This document shows, piece by piece, positions 17,765-25,909 of a stretch of 64,000 nt of DNA (positions within the stretch are counted from its first letter, which is position 1; every line of letters starts with the position of its first letter). The notes under the pieces are model-generated. The model made no database searches. It worked only from the letters and a program-made list of their open reading frames with translations, and had not been told where the DNA came from. The DNA lies in NCBI RefSeq assembly GCF_014201335.1, contig NZ_JACHEB010000006.1, positions 1 to 64,000 of the forward strand, in the 5' to 3' direction. The DNA is from Tunturiibacter gelidiferens (GTDB lineage: Bacteria; Acidobacteriota; Terriglobia; Terriglobales; Acidobacteriaceae). A program made the translations under genes and the position numbers.

Positions 17765-18613
17765 CTAGTAGGGGCGGTAGTAGCCGTAGGGGGCTGGGTA
17801 GTAGCCGTAAGGTGGTGGAGCCGGCGGGTAGCCATAGATCACGGGACGGGGCTGCACGACGACGGGAGCAGGCTGTTGGATGTAGGTTGGGGCGGGCGCC
17901 TGGGCCTGGACTACGACCACCGAGGGGTTCTGTTGGGGGTAGGACGGTGGGGGCGCGTAGGACTGCTGGACCGGCTGAGGGTAGGATCGTTCGACCGGTG
18001 CGGGCTGCTGCTGGACGGCGGGGGTGGGGTCCGCGTAGTTGAATCGGGAGATCATCTCGGGCTGGTGTTGGACCTCGGACTTGGTGGGAATGCCTACGTC
18101 GTCGAGGAGTTTGACGGTGAGACGGGTCTCGGGCTTGAGGACGGGATAGGGGCCGCGGCGCGGGAGGTTGATGAGGTCGATGGGCCAGAGGACGGGGATG
18201 AGCCATTCGACGGTGTCGCGGGTTGCGTGTCCGGTTCCGAGGATTCTTCCGTTACTGTCGACTGGATTCTTGCCAGAGTTTGCGATGACGCGGGTCGAGA
18301 TGGGAATGACGGTGTCGTTACCGACTACGATGCGATCAAATCTGAGTTCCATCCAGCCTTTGCCGACAAAGTGGCCGGGATCTTTGTAGTCCTCGAAGTG
18401 GCCGACGAGGTAGCTGCCGTAGGGGAAGACGGAACGGCCGTACATTTCTGTGCGGCTGAGCTGGCAGAGGACGGCGTCGCCAAGGTGCAGGGTTTTGGAA
18501 GAGATTTTGTCGGAGACCATGCATTGCATGGATGATCCGGCTGGAATGAGCTGCTCCGCACCAGCGAAAGAGATGGGCAGAATAAGCAGCAACGAGGCAA
18601 GTATGCGCTTCAT
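17765..18613 (-). CDS. Secreted protein with a Pro/Tyr-rich C-terminal tail
   Basis: The 282-residue product has a signal peptide (MKRILASLLLILPISFAGA). A globular part of about 160 residues follows (LIPAGSSMQCMVSDKISSKT, then GSYLVGHFEDYKDPGHFVGK), apparently mostly beta strands. The last 100 residues are low complexity: Gln/Pro-rich, then repeated Tyr-Gly-Tyr-Pro-Pro motifs ending in APYGYYRPY. The globular part is reminiscent of proteins with TrbI/VirB10-like beta barrels, but that is a weak impression. Function unknown. It stands alone, convergent with gadB. Confidence 0.7.
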   Translation of the reverse strand: MKRILASLLLILPISFAGAEQLIPAGSSMQCMVSDKISSKTLHLGDAVLCQLSRTEMYGRSVFPYGSYLVGHFEDYKDPGHFVGKGWMELRFDRIVVGNDTVIPISTRVIANSGKNPVDSNGRILGTGHATRDTVEWLIPVLWPIDLINLPRRGPYPVLKPETRLTVKLLDDVGIPTKSEVQHQPEMISRFNYADPTPAVQQQPAPVERSYPQPVQQSYAPPPSYPQQNPSVVVVQAQAPAPTYIQQPAPVVVQPRPVIYGYPPAPPPYGYYPAPYGYYRPY

Positions 18614-18814
18614 GGGGGCCTCCTCATCACACGGAGTTGCTTCCGTGTGCCTTACATCTTCGGTTCGCGGGATCGCGGGGGTTGATCTTAGACGTGCGAG
18701 AAATGTAGAGCGAGTTTTGTTGCCGAAGATATTAGCTTAATTTGCGGCGGATGCTACTTAAATTTTGCACACAGATAGAGGCTGGATGGGGGCATCGGCG
18801 CTAGTGAAGTGGGA

Positions 18815-19960
18815 TCAGTTCTTCGATTCTGCGATGGGATAGCCCTGCCACAGGTACTCGAGAGCTTCGGGCAGGGTTTGTTGTTTTACGGCATGGTCTA
18901 CGTGACCGGCGTCTTTGGCAAAGACAAATTGATATTGATATCCCTTGGCCGCTAGCACTTTGGCCATGAGTTCGTTGGCCAGAACCCAGTCGTGCATGTC
19001 GTCGCGCATGATGTTGGGGTTGAAGAGATCACGGTCGCCTACCTCCATCCAGATTCTGATGGGTTTGACTGTGCTGGCCGGGATAAGGTGTTCGTGGAAC
19101 TCCCATGCGCCGTGGGGGGTGTCTGGGCTGTAGGGCCACTGCTGGTTGATGTAGGTGCCGGAGTAGGTGAGGACGCGGTGATAGAGCTCGGGGTGATACC
19201 AAGCCATAATGAGGGCGCATGAGCCTCCGGAGCTGCCGCCCATGGTTGCGCGTCCGTCGGGATCTTTGGTGAGTTTGACGTGATATTGCTTTTCGACTAG
19301 AGGGAGCACTTCGGTCTCGACGAACTCGGCGTAGCGGCCTGACATGGTGTCGTATTCGAGGCCGCGTTCGCTGCCTTGAGCATCGCCGCTGCCGTTGCCG
19401 ATGGAGATCGCAATCATGACGGGAATGCGGTGTTGCGCGATGAGGTTATCGAGGGCTGTGAAGAGGGTGATGTCCGGTCCGTCGGCCCCGATGATAAAGG
19501 GCGCGGCGGTGCCGGGTACATATTGCTTTGGGAGGTAGACCGCTACTTTTCGAATGTGAAGCGCGGGGTGGCTGGTGGTGACGATAAGTTTGGCTGGGTC
19601 TTTGGGGTCGGGAGTGCCGAAGGTGCCGGGGTCGCGTGCGATGCCGGGGTAGAGCTTGCTGTCGGTGGAGCTCATGGTGAACTCGTAGATGTTTCCTTGC
19701 GGGACGGCCGGCCGGGGAGAGGTCTCGGGCGCGGGGTTGTGGGTCGGGCCGAGGATGAAGTTACCGTCCGCATGGGGCGAGGGTATGGTGCCGTCGGGCA
19801 ACTCTGTTGCTGCCACGTATCCGCTGGTGTGAGGGTCGCGGGTTGGTGGGGTTGGGCGCTGGGCGATTGTCGCGGTGATGTCGATTGTCAGGAGGAGCGC
19901 GAGTGCCGTTGTCTGGAAGATGATGCGACGAGTGGGGTTGTTCCGAAGATGGGTCTTCAA
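18815..19960 (-). CDS. Secreted esterase of the Fes/esterase-D family
   Basis: The 381-residue alpha/beta hydrolase carries a signal peptide and the nucleophile elbow GGSSGG (241-246) with Ser244 the likely nucleophile. A late Asp in EVGDRDLFNP and a His in AGHVDHAVK could complete the triad. The layout matches the enterochelin-esterase-like family used on siderophores, feruloyl esters or similar. The start is a TTG at 19960 with GAGG six bases upstream; no ATG occurs before residue 95. It follows the M20 peptidase by 31 bases on the same strand and may be the third gene of a truA-peptidase-esterase unit. Confidence 0.85.
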   Translation of the reverse strand: MKTHLRNNPTRRIIFQTTALALLLTIDITATIAQRPTPPTRDPHTSGYVAATELPDGTIPSPHADGNFILGPTHNPAPETSPRPAVPQGNIYEFTMSSTDSKLYPGIARDPGTFGTPDPKDPAKLIVTTSHPALHIRKVAVYLPKQYVPGTAAPFIIGADGPDITLFTALDNLIAQHRIPVMIAISIGNGSGDAQGSERGLEYDTMSGRYAEFVETEVLPLVEKQYHVKLTKDPDGRATMGGSSGGSCALIMAWYHPELYHRVLTYSGTYINQQWPYSPDTPHGAWEFHEHLIPASTVKPIRIWMEVGDRDLFNPNIMRDDMHDWVLANELMAKVLAAKGYQYQFVFAKDAGHVDHAVKQQTLPEALEYLWQGYPIAESKN

Positions 19961-19991
19961 GTTGGTCCTCGCGTACGGATACCTGGGTGAG

Positions 19992-21359
19992 CTAAGAAGT
20001 CGGGTCGGCGGTGGTTTGGAGGGTGTCGAGCAAGGTGAGGAGAATTCGGCGGAGGGCAGCTTCGCGGCCGGTGGGGTCGTACCACTCCTGCAGGGTGTGG
20101 ATACCGCCGCCGGTGCCGCCGCTGCCCAGGGCGAGAGCGGGGACTCCGCGGTAGAGGGGGATGTTGGCGTCGGTGGAGCCGAGGCGGAGTTCGGTGCGGA
20201 GGGTTAGGTGGCGGTCGACGGCGCGAAGGGTGTGGAGGATCGGGGCGTCGTCGGGAAGGGAGGCGGCGGGACGGTTTCCTATGGTCTCGATGTGGAGTTT
20301 TAGTGGTGAGTTGGTGGTGGAATGTGTGGTGACGATGTCGTCGAAGATCTGGTGGACTTCGGTGGCGGCGGAGATGAGCTGGGTTGCGTCGGTGGAGCGG
20401 AGGTCGAGGAGTGCGGAGGCGGACTCGGGAATGGAGTTGATGGAGGTGCCGCCGGAGATGTGGCCGACGTTGAGGGTGAGGAGAGGGTCGGTGGGGAGGT
20501 TCAGGTTGGAGATTTGGGCGAGGGCGCGGCTTAGGAGGAGGATGGGGTTGGGGGTTCCGGCGTCGGACCAGGAGTGGCCGCCGGGGCCGGTGATGGTGAC
20601 GCGGAAGCGCAGGCTGCCGAGGGCTCGGGTGACGGCGGCGCAGGTGCCTCCACCTTCGAGGATGAGGGCGGTGGCGATGCGGGTGCGGTAGGGGCCGCGT
20701 TCGAAGAGATGACGCATGCCCCGGAGGTCGCCCTCGCCTTCTTCGCCTACGTTCGCGGCGAAGAGAATGGGGATGGGGGGGGCGATGTTGGCGTGGCGAA
20801 GGGCGGCGGCGATGGCGAGGAGTGCGGTGAGGCCGGCGGCGTTGTCGCAGATGCCGGGGGCGAAGATGCGGGGGGAGTCGGTGGTTTCGACGGGGTCGAT
20901 GGGGGTGTCGGCGGGGAAGACGGTGTCGAGGTGGGCGGAGAGGAGGATGCAGGGAGGGGCTTGGCCGAGTTGGCTGTCTGGTGAGGCAATGGCGGGTTGA
21001 TCTAAATGCGGGGGTCTCTCCACTGCGCGGCGGACGGTGAGACTGTCCGTCGCTTCGGTCGAGATGACTTTATTTATATTTATTGGGGGTGAAGCGAAGG
21101 TTGCATCGGGTTGGAGTTCGGCGAGGGCGTTGCCAGCGCCGTCGAGGTGGATGTTGGTTAGGCCGAGGTCGTGGAAGCGATCGAGAAACCAGGCGGCGCG
21201 GGCGGATTCGCCGAAGGGTGGGGCGGGAATGCGGACCAGTTCGAGTTGCCATTGGCGGAGCTGGGGCTGGTGGAGGTGCAGCCAGTGAAAGGCGCGGTGG
21301 ACTGCGGTGAGAGCGGCGAGGCGGGCTATGCGACGCTGGGCGGAGGCTGTGGCTGACAT
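19992..21359 (-). CDS. M20-family metallopeptidase with an inserted repeat
   Basis: The 455-residue protein has the dinuclear zinc-peptidase motifs: SAHLDTVF with His143 and Asp145, GICDNAAG with bridging Asp172, EEGEGD with Glu206-Glu207, and a late His in GGGIHTLQEWYD. The dimerisation domain carries GPGGHSW. It probably cleaves a tripeptide or acylated amino acid (PepT-like); the substrate is not determinable. Residues about 92-124 (ININKVISTEATDSLTVRRA and following) interrupt the fold before the first metal motif and are encoded by a repeat shared with truA (see 21003-21068). Its ATG overlaps the truA stop by one base (TGATG). Confidence 0.88.
   Translation of the reverse strand: MSATASAQRRIARLAALTAVHRAFHWLHLHQPQLRQWQLELVRIPAPPFGESARAAWFLDRFHDLGLTNIHLDGAGNALAELQPDATFASPPININKVISTEATDSLTVRRAVERPPHLDQPAIASPDSQLGQAPPCILLSAHLDTVFPADTPIDPVETTDSPRIFAPGICDNAAGLTALLAIAAALRHANIAPPIPILFAANVGEEGEGDLRGMRHLFERGPYRTRIATALILEGGGTCAAVTRALGSLRFRVTITGPGGHSWSDAGTPNPILLLSRALAQISNLNLPTDPLLTLNVGHISGGTSINSIPESASALLDLRSTDATQLISAATEVHQIFDDIVTTHSTTNSPLKLHIETIGNRPAASLPDDAPILHTLRAVDRHLTLRTELRLGSTDANIPLYRGVPALALGSGGTGGGIHTLQEWYDPTGREAALRRILLTLLDTLQTTADPTS
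21003..21068 (-). repeat. Intragenic repeat, copy A (inside the M20 peptidase)
   Basis: On the minus strand the unit reads GTCATCTCGACCGAAG (21053-21068), then a variable hairpin with CGGAC/GTCCG arms, then AGTGGAGAGACCCCCGCATT. It is read in frame as VISTEATDSLTVRRAVERPP. The 5' core differs from copy B in one base. Confidence 0.75.
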
Positions 21360-22306
21360 CAGTACTCGACCTCGACGAGGAAGAGTCCGCGGGCTGGGGC
21401 GGTGGGGCCGGCGGCGGAGCGGTTGCGAGCGGCGAGGATTTTAGAGATGGCGTCGGGATGGAGGCGGTTGGCGGCTGCTTCGACGAAGGTGCCGATGAGG
21501 TTGCGGACCATGTGGTGGAGGAAGCCGGAGCCGGTGACGCGGTAGATGAGGATGTCTTCCTGCTGGTGCCAGGCGGAGTGGAAGATGGTGCGGGTGTTGT
21601 CGGTGGGGATGGGAGGTAGGAAAGCGGGTTTCTTCACTTCGTCGGCAAGTTCGCCGACTTCGGTCGAAATGACAATATTACTAACACTGGAAAGGTCGTT
21701 CGTAACGACATTCTTCGTGACGATGTCTTCGGCAGCGGGTTTGTGCGTACTGTTTGCTTCTGCCGGTGCAGTTTCCTGCTGCGATCTGGTTCGGGTGGTG
21801 AGGTCGGGATCGACGGCGGCGAAGGAGGTGAAGTCGTGCGTGCCGAGGATGTGGGCGGCGGCTTGTTGCAGGGGGGCGATTTCGAGAGGGAAGCGGTAGG
21901 CCCAGACGTAGGGAGCAAGCATCGGGGGGCAGATACGGTCTTCGGGATGGGATTCGCAGGGGAGGATGCGGTACTCGTAGGTTTTGCGGCGGGCGCTGTG
22001 GCGGGCGTGGAAGTCTTCGGGGACGGGTTCGACGGAGAGGATGCGGATGCTGGGGGGAAGGGCGCGGTTGAGGGCGCGGTGGAGGTTGGCGGCAGGGATG
22101 GGTGCGATGAGGGAGAAGGTGGCGACCTGCGCGAGGGCGTGGACTCCGGTGTCGGTGCGGCCGGAGCCCTGCGGGAGTACGGTTTCGCCTGTGATGCGAT
22201 GGATCGCCTGAGCAAGTGTGCCCTGAACGGTGGGGAGGGCGGGTTGAATCTGCCAGCCGTTGTAGGGGCTTCCGTCGTAGGTGAGGATGGTCTTCCAGTG
22301 AGGCAT
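21359..22306 (-). CDS. truA: tRNA pseudouridine(38-40) synthase
   Basis: TruA isomerises uridines 38-40 of the tRNA anticodon arm. The catalytic Asp52 lies in GRTDTGVHA, with TYDGSPYNGWQIQ at the N-terminus, EDFHARHSARRKTYEYRI at 97-114 and GSGFLHHMVRNLIGTFVE at 259-276. At 315 residues it is about 50 longer than E. coli TruA. The excess sits between SFAAVDPDLTTRTRS and NTRTIFHSAW, a loop away from the active site, and includes the VISTEVGELADEVKKPAF repeat (residues 212-229). The stop shares one base with the start of the peptidase gene. Confidence 0.93.
   Translation of the reverse strand: MPHWKTILTYDGSPYNGWQIQPALPTVQGTLAQAIHRITGETVLPQGSGRTDTGVHALAQVATFSLIAPIPAANLHRALNRALPPSIRILSVEPVPEDFHARHSARRKTYEYRILPCESHPEDRICPPMLAPYVWAYRFPLEIAPLQQAAAHILGTHDFTSFAAVDPDLTTRTRSQQETAPAEANSTHKPAAEDIVTKNVVTNDLSSVSNIVISTEVGELADEVKKPAFLPPIPTDNTRTIFHSAWHQQEDILIYRVTGSGFLHHMVRNLIGTFVEAAANRLHPDAISKILAARNRSAAGPTAPARGLFLVEVEY
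21621..21673 (-). repeat. Intragenic repeat, copy B (inside truA)
   Basis: On the minus strand the unit reads GTCATTTCGACCGAAG (21658-21673), then a hairpin with TCGGC/GCCGA arms, then AAGTGAAGAAACCCGCTTT. It is read in frame as VISTEVGELADEVKKPAF. The 5' and 3' cores match copy A, while the hairpin between them differs in sequence and length. Confidence 0.75.
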
Positions 22307-22469
22307 GGGCTGCTTTGGACGGTATCACGGATGGTGGGGCGAAGATGCGGTTTAACGGTTATCCAAGTGGGTTGGATTAGGGCGATGAATGATTTGATGA
22401 TCGGGGCGAGTGGTTGTCAGACGCGTGATCTTTTTGCTTTGAATGAGGATGGTGGAGCTGCAACGGCAC

Positions 22470-22569
22470 GTGCAACAGTAGATCTCTTCCGGGAATGACA
22501 ACAAGAAAGGCAACAGCAAGTGCACAGCAGATCCCCTATGGGACGACAGCTGGATAGGCAAAGGCAAAC
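22470..22569 (+). repeat. Two diverged tandem copies of a 50-bp unit
   Basis: Unit 1 (22470-22519) starts GTGCAACAGTAGATCTCTTC and unit 2 (22520-22569) starts GTGCACAGCAGATCCCCTAT. Both go on with a GGGA..GACA block and end in AAGGCAA-type sequence. They align along the whole 50 bases with single-base gaps. No coding role is visible; the style is of a dispersed intergenic repeat. Confidence 0.6.
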
Positions 22570-22979
22570 AAAAGCGAGTAGGAAATCCTGAGTCCGGATG
22601 CTCATAAACTGGGGGTAAGGGTAGGGGGTTGATATACTTGGCGCATCGTATCCGAAATGAACATTTGCCGCAGATGTTGGGAACGAAGCGAGCGATGGGT
22701 GCGTATCTGTGCTCAGCCCAAGCAGCGCTTTTGAACAGCGATGCCGGGTCAGCAGGATTTTTCCAGGTAGGTTCACGGATCCGTTGTCTTTAAGAGTCGT
22801 TGGGAAGGTGCTGCGCGTCTGAGTGAGAACTGAAAAATCTGAGTAAGACTGCAAAATCTGGTTGCGAGACTGACCCTCGCGTTTTGGTGCGGGGTTGGGA
22901 AGGCTGTGAGTCCGGTGAAGGCGCCGGGCATTGCCGGTAAAACATCGAGAGGTTTCAGGAAAGAGTTGGAGAGCGAATC
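22570..22979. other. Leader region of the TolC-family gene
   Basis: No gene is seen here. A short imperfect tandem repeat of CTGAGTgAGAaCTGaAAAAT type occupies about 22819-22857. A TTGATA at about 22633 could be part of a promoter, but no convincing -10 box is spaced correctly. Confidence 0.35.
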
Positions 22980-25091
22980 GTGAGATCAAAGAATATGCAG
23001 GGGGCGGCGAGCATTTCGTTGCTGCTGATGAGTCTGTGCACACAGCCGGGATGGTCCCAGCAGACGCAGAGTAGTCCGACGGCACCAGCAGCCCCGCAGG
23101 CGGTAGTGAATGACACGACGGGAACGCCTGGGTTGCCGCAGGCTCCGCAGCCGAAGCCGACCGAGCCGCTGTTTATGCGCCCTACGAGCGTCGACTACAC
23201 GAAGCCGAAGAGCCATATCTGGAATCCGATTGCTCCCTATACGCCGATTAATGTTCCTACCTTCTCGATGGGGAACACGACACTGGGTAGTTTGCTAAAG
23301 GACGGGAAGATTTATCTGAGCCTGGCGGATGCAGTGACGCTGACGCTGGAGAATAACTACGATATCGGGATCTCGCGAATCAATCTGGATATCGCGGATA
23401 CGGACCTGCTGCGTGCGAAGGCGGGATCGTCGCTTCGCGGTGTTTCGACGGGCCTGTTGACGAATACGATTGGCGGAACAACTACTACGATTACGACGGG
23501 CGGCGGACCGGGCGCGACGTCGGCGGGTGTGGGCGGTGGCGGTACGGGTGTGGGTGGAATCGTTGTGAGCACCAACGGCGGTGGACCTGTGCCGGAGAAT
23601 CTGGATCCAGTTCTGACGGGGCAGTTGGAGTATGAGGCGTCGACACAGCCGCAGCTGAATACACTGTTCAGCGGTGGATTGTCGGTGTTGACGACGGATA
23701 CGGCGACGTACAACTTCAATTATTCACAGGGATTTTTGACTGGCACGCAGTTGACGGTTGGCTTCAACAATACTCGCGTAACGACGGACAATCCTTTTAG
23801 CAACTTCAGCCCTTCGTTGACGACGAGCTTTCGCGCGACGGCTACGCAGCACCTGTTGCAGGGGTTTGGCTGGGGCGTGAATGGACGGTTTATTGTGCAG
23901 GCCAAGAATGACCGGCGGATTACTGACTCGGCATTCCGGCAGCAGGTGCTCTATACGATCAACCAGGTAGAGAACATCTACTGGGCACTGGTGAGTGCGT
24001 ACGAAGATGAGCAGGCGAAGGAACGTCAGTTGGCGCAGTCGTCGCAGCTGACCTCGGACAACCGGAAGCAGTTGGAGATTGGCACACTGGCGCCGCTGGA
24101 TGTGGTTAACTCCGACAGCGCGGTGGCAAGCGACAAACAGGCGCTGGTGGCTTCGAAGACTAACCTGGAGTATCAACAGTTGTTGATGAAGCAGGCGATT
24201 GTGCGAAACCTGAACGATCCGGCACTGTCGCTGGCGCCGGTGATTCCGACCGACCGTGTGGCCCTGGACAGACTGCCGGAAGAAGACCTCCAGGTTGAGG
24301 ACTTGGTGAAGGTTGCTTATGCCAACAACCCGCAGATTGAGCAGGCGGTGTTGAACATGAAGAACAACGAGATCACGATCAAGGCGTTCAAGAACGGATT
24401 GTTGCCGATTGTCGATGCGTATGCTTTTTATGGAGGCAGCGCGCTGGGTGGTGCTCAGAATCCAAATGCGATCAATTTCAATACGAATGCGCCTTATGCT
24501 CCGGGAACATTTCCTTCGGTTGGTTACGGTGATGTCTTCCAGAATACGTTCAACAACAATGCTCCAGATAAGGGTGTTGGCGTGAACATGACGATTCCGA
24601 TACGGAACCGGACGGCGCAGGCAGACCAGGCGCGGTCGCAGATGGAGTATCGCCAGTCGCAGATGCGGTTGCAGCAGCTCTACACGTTGATTCGCATTCA
24701 GGTGACGAACCAGCAGTATGCGTTGACCAATGACCGGGCGCAGGTGCAGGCGGCACAGGCGGCAAGAGACTTTGCGGCTCAGAGCCTGGATGCTGAGGAG
24801 AAGAAGTACAGGTTAGGAGCATCAACGACTGCGAATGTGTTGCAGCAGGCGAGGAACCTGGCCACAGCGGAGAACAACTCAATCTCCGCAACTGCGGCGT
24901 ATGCTCGAGACCGGGCGCAGCTGTTTCAGCTTCTTGCCAATACGCTGGATCGGTATGCGATCAATATCGAGTCGGTAGCACAGGCAACAGGCGGCGGAGC
25001 GGGGATGCAGAATCCTGTGATTCCGGGGCTTACGGCTCCAAAGGCTCCTGAGGCGCCGAAACCGATTGATGTGGCTCCCCCACAGCAGTAG
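22980..25091 (+). CDS. TolC-family outer-membrane efflux protein
   Basis: The 703-residue protein begins at a GTG (22980) eight bases after GGAGAG and has a signal peptide (ASISLLLMSLCTQPGWSQQ). Two outer-membrane-efflux repeats are present: one after LSLADAVTLTLENNYDIGIS (about 115) and one after EEDLQVEDLVKVAYANNPQI. Long heptad-rich helices (QMEYRQSQMRLQQLYTLIRI) form the periplasmic tunnel. It is longer than E. coli TolC (493); the extra length includes a Gly/Thr-rich insert at about 155-205 and a Pro-rich tail. No periplasmic adaptor or inner-membrane pump lies next to it, so its partner is unknown. Confidence 0.88.
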   Translation: MRSKNMQGAASISLLLMSLCTQPGWSQQTQSSPTAPAAPQAVVNDTTGTPGLPQAPQPKPTEPLFMRPTSVDYTKPKSHIWNPIAPYTPINVPTFSMGNTTLGSLLKDGKIYLSLADAVTLTLENNYDIGISRINLDIADTDLLRAKAGSSLRGVSTGLLTNTIGGTTTTITTGGGPGATSAGVGGGGTGVGGIVVSTNGGGPVPENLDPVLTGQLEYEASTQPQLNTLFSGGLSVLTTDTATYNFNYSQGFLTGTQLTVGFNNTRVTTDNPFSNFSPSLTTSFRATATQHLLQGFGWGVNGRFIVQAKNDRRITDSAFRQQVLYTINQVENIYWALVSAYEDEQAKERQLAQSSQLTSDNRKQLEIGTLAPLDVVNSDSAVASDKQALVASKTNLEYQQLLMKQAIVRNLNDPALSLAPVIPTDRVALDRLPEEDLQVEDLVKVAYANNPQIEQAVLNMKNNEITIKAFKNGLLPIVDAYAFYGGSALGGAQNPNAINFNTNAPYAPGTFPSVGYGDVFQNTFNNNAPDKGVGVNMTIPIRNRTAQADQARSQMEYRQSQMRLQQLYTLIRIQVTNQQYALTNDRAQVQAAQAARDFAAQSLDAEEKKYRLGASTTANVLQQARNLATAENNSISATAAYARDRAQLFQLLANTLDRYAINIESVAQATGGGAGMQNPVIPGLTAPKAPEAPKPIDVAPPQQ

Positions 25092-25114
25092 TGGGCGGCG
25101 CACGGTTGAGGAGA

Positions 25115-25147
25115 GGGTTCGGGCTGCGGCTCGGGCCCTTTCGCTTT
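25115..25147 (+). terminator. Terminator after the TolC-family gene
   Basis: GGGTTCG (25115-25121) pairs with CGGGCCC (25132-25138) with two G-U pairs, followed by TTTCGCTTTT. It lies 24 bases after the stop codon. Confidence 0.55.
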
Positions 25148-25213
25148 TCATGAGACGGTTATGGTGAGTTGCGGTGCGCACTCTCGAAATAAAGTTTGGA
25201 TTATCGGGGAAAG

Positions 25214-25645
25214 CTACAGGCGCCGGAATCTTCTGCGTGCTATTGCTGCGAGGCTCAGGATGCCGATGCCGAGTAGCATGAGACTGGATGGCTCGGGAAT
25301 TGCCATGGGAGTGAGGCGGAAGGAGCCAATGGTGACTGGGGTGATATCGACAGAAGCGTGCGTGTCGAAGGCGCCTATGTAGTAGCCGTCGTTATCATAG
25401 ACCTGAGTGGGGCTGATTCCGACCGAGCTGTCGAGATAGAGAAGGGCTTCATCAGTGAGATCGATGGCAGACGGGATGCGTGGATATGGTTTGCCAGTGA
25501 GCGTTCCGCTTGTGTCGAAGGTGGCTCCCCGGGTGGTGGGGGTGGCTGCGGCGATGATGATGAAGTTGTAGGTGTCGGCGCGGCCCGCAACGTTTGATGC
25601 CGTCAGGGTGGAGGAGAGCATCAACAGACCGATCTTTATACGCAT
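25214..25645 (-). CDS. PEP-CTERM sorted secreted protein
   Basis: The 143-residue product has an N-terminal signal peptide (KIGLLMLSSTLTASNVAGRA), a beta-rich body and the C-terminal sorting signal: Pro-Glu-Pro (IPEPSSLMLLG), a hydrophobic helix and a basic end (ARRRFRRL). In this system an exosortase cleaves at PEP and the protein moves to the cell surface or matrix. No exosortase or EPS gene is in the window. The body shows no recognised domain. It is convergent with the TolC-family gene and stands alone. Confidence 0.85.
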   Translation of the reverse strand: MRIKIGLLMLSSTLTASNVAGRADTYNFIIIAAATPTTRGATFDTSGTLTGKPYPRIPSAIDLTDEALLYLDSSVGISPTQVYDNDGYYIGAFDTHASVDITPVTIGSFRLTPMAIPEPSSLMLLGIGILSLAAIARRRFRRL

Positions 25646-25824
25646 TCATGGCCCCAGTGACCCAAACTACCGTTTACCGTAGGATGCGGTTGTTATCGCG
25701 GCCAAAGCAGATTGGCTAAGTTTCGTTTTTAGTTCGGTCAACAAATATTCGCGAGAGAGCAAATCGGTGCTGATAACACGTGCGCAGAGAAGATGGTTGA
25801 GGAGGCGTTCGCGACCTTGAGCGA

Positions 25825-25843
25825 TGCACCGGAACTCGGTGCA
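25825..25843. promoter_or_regulatory. Perfect inverted repeat upstream of the YyaL-type gene
   Basis: TGCACC-ggaactc-GGTGCA lies 66 bases before the start at 25910. It could be an operator; nothing else supports this. The rest of 25646-25909 holds no gene. Confidence 0.3.
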
Positions 25844-25909
25844 CGATGGGTCGGCTGATCGGTATCTCGATTCATATCGAACTTCAAGATTCGACTAGAC
25901 TAATGTTCT

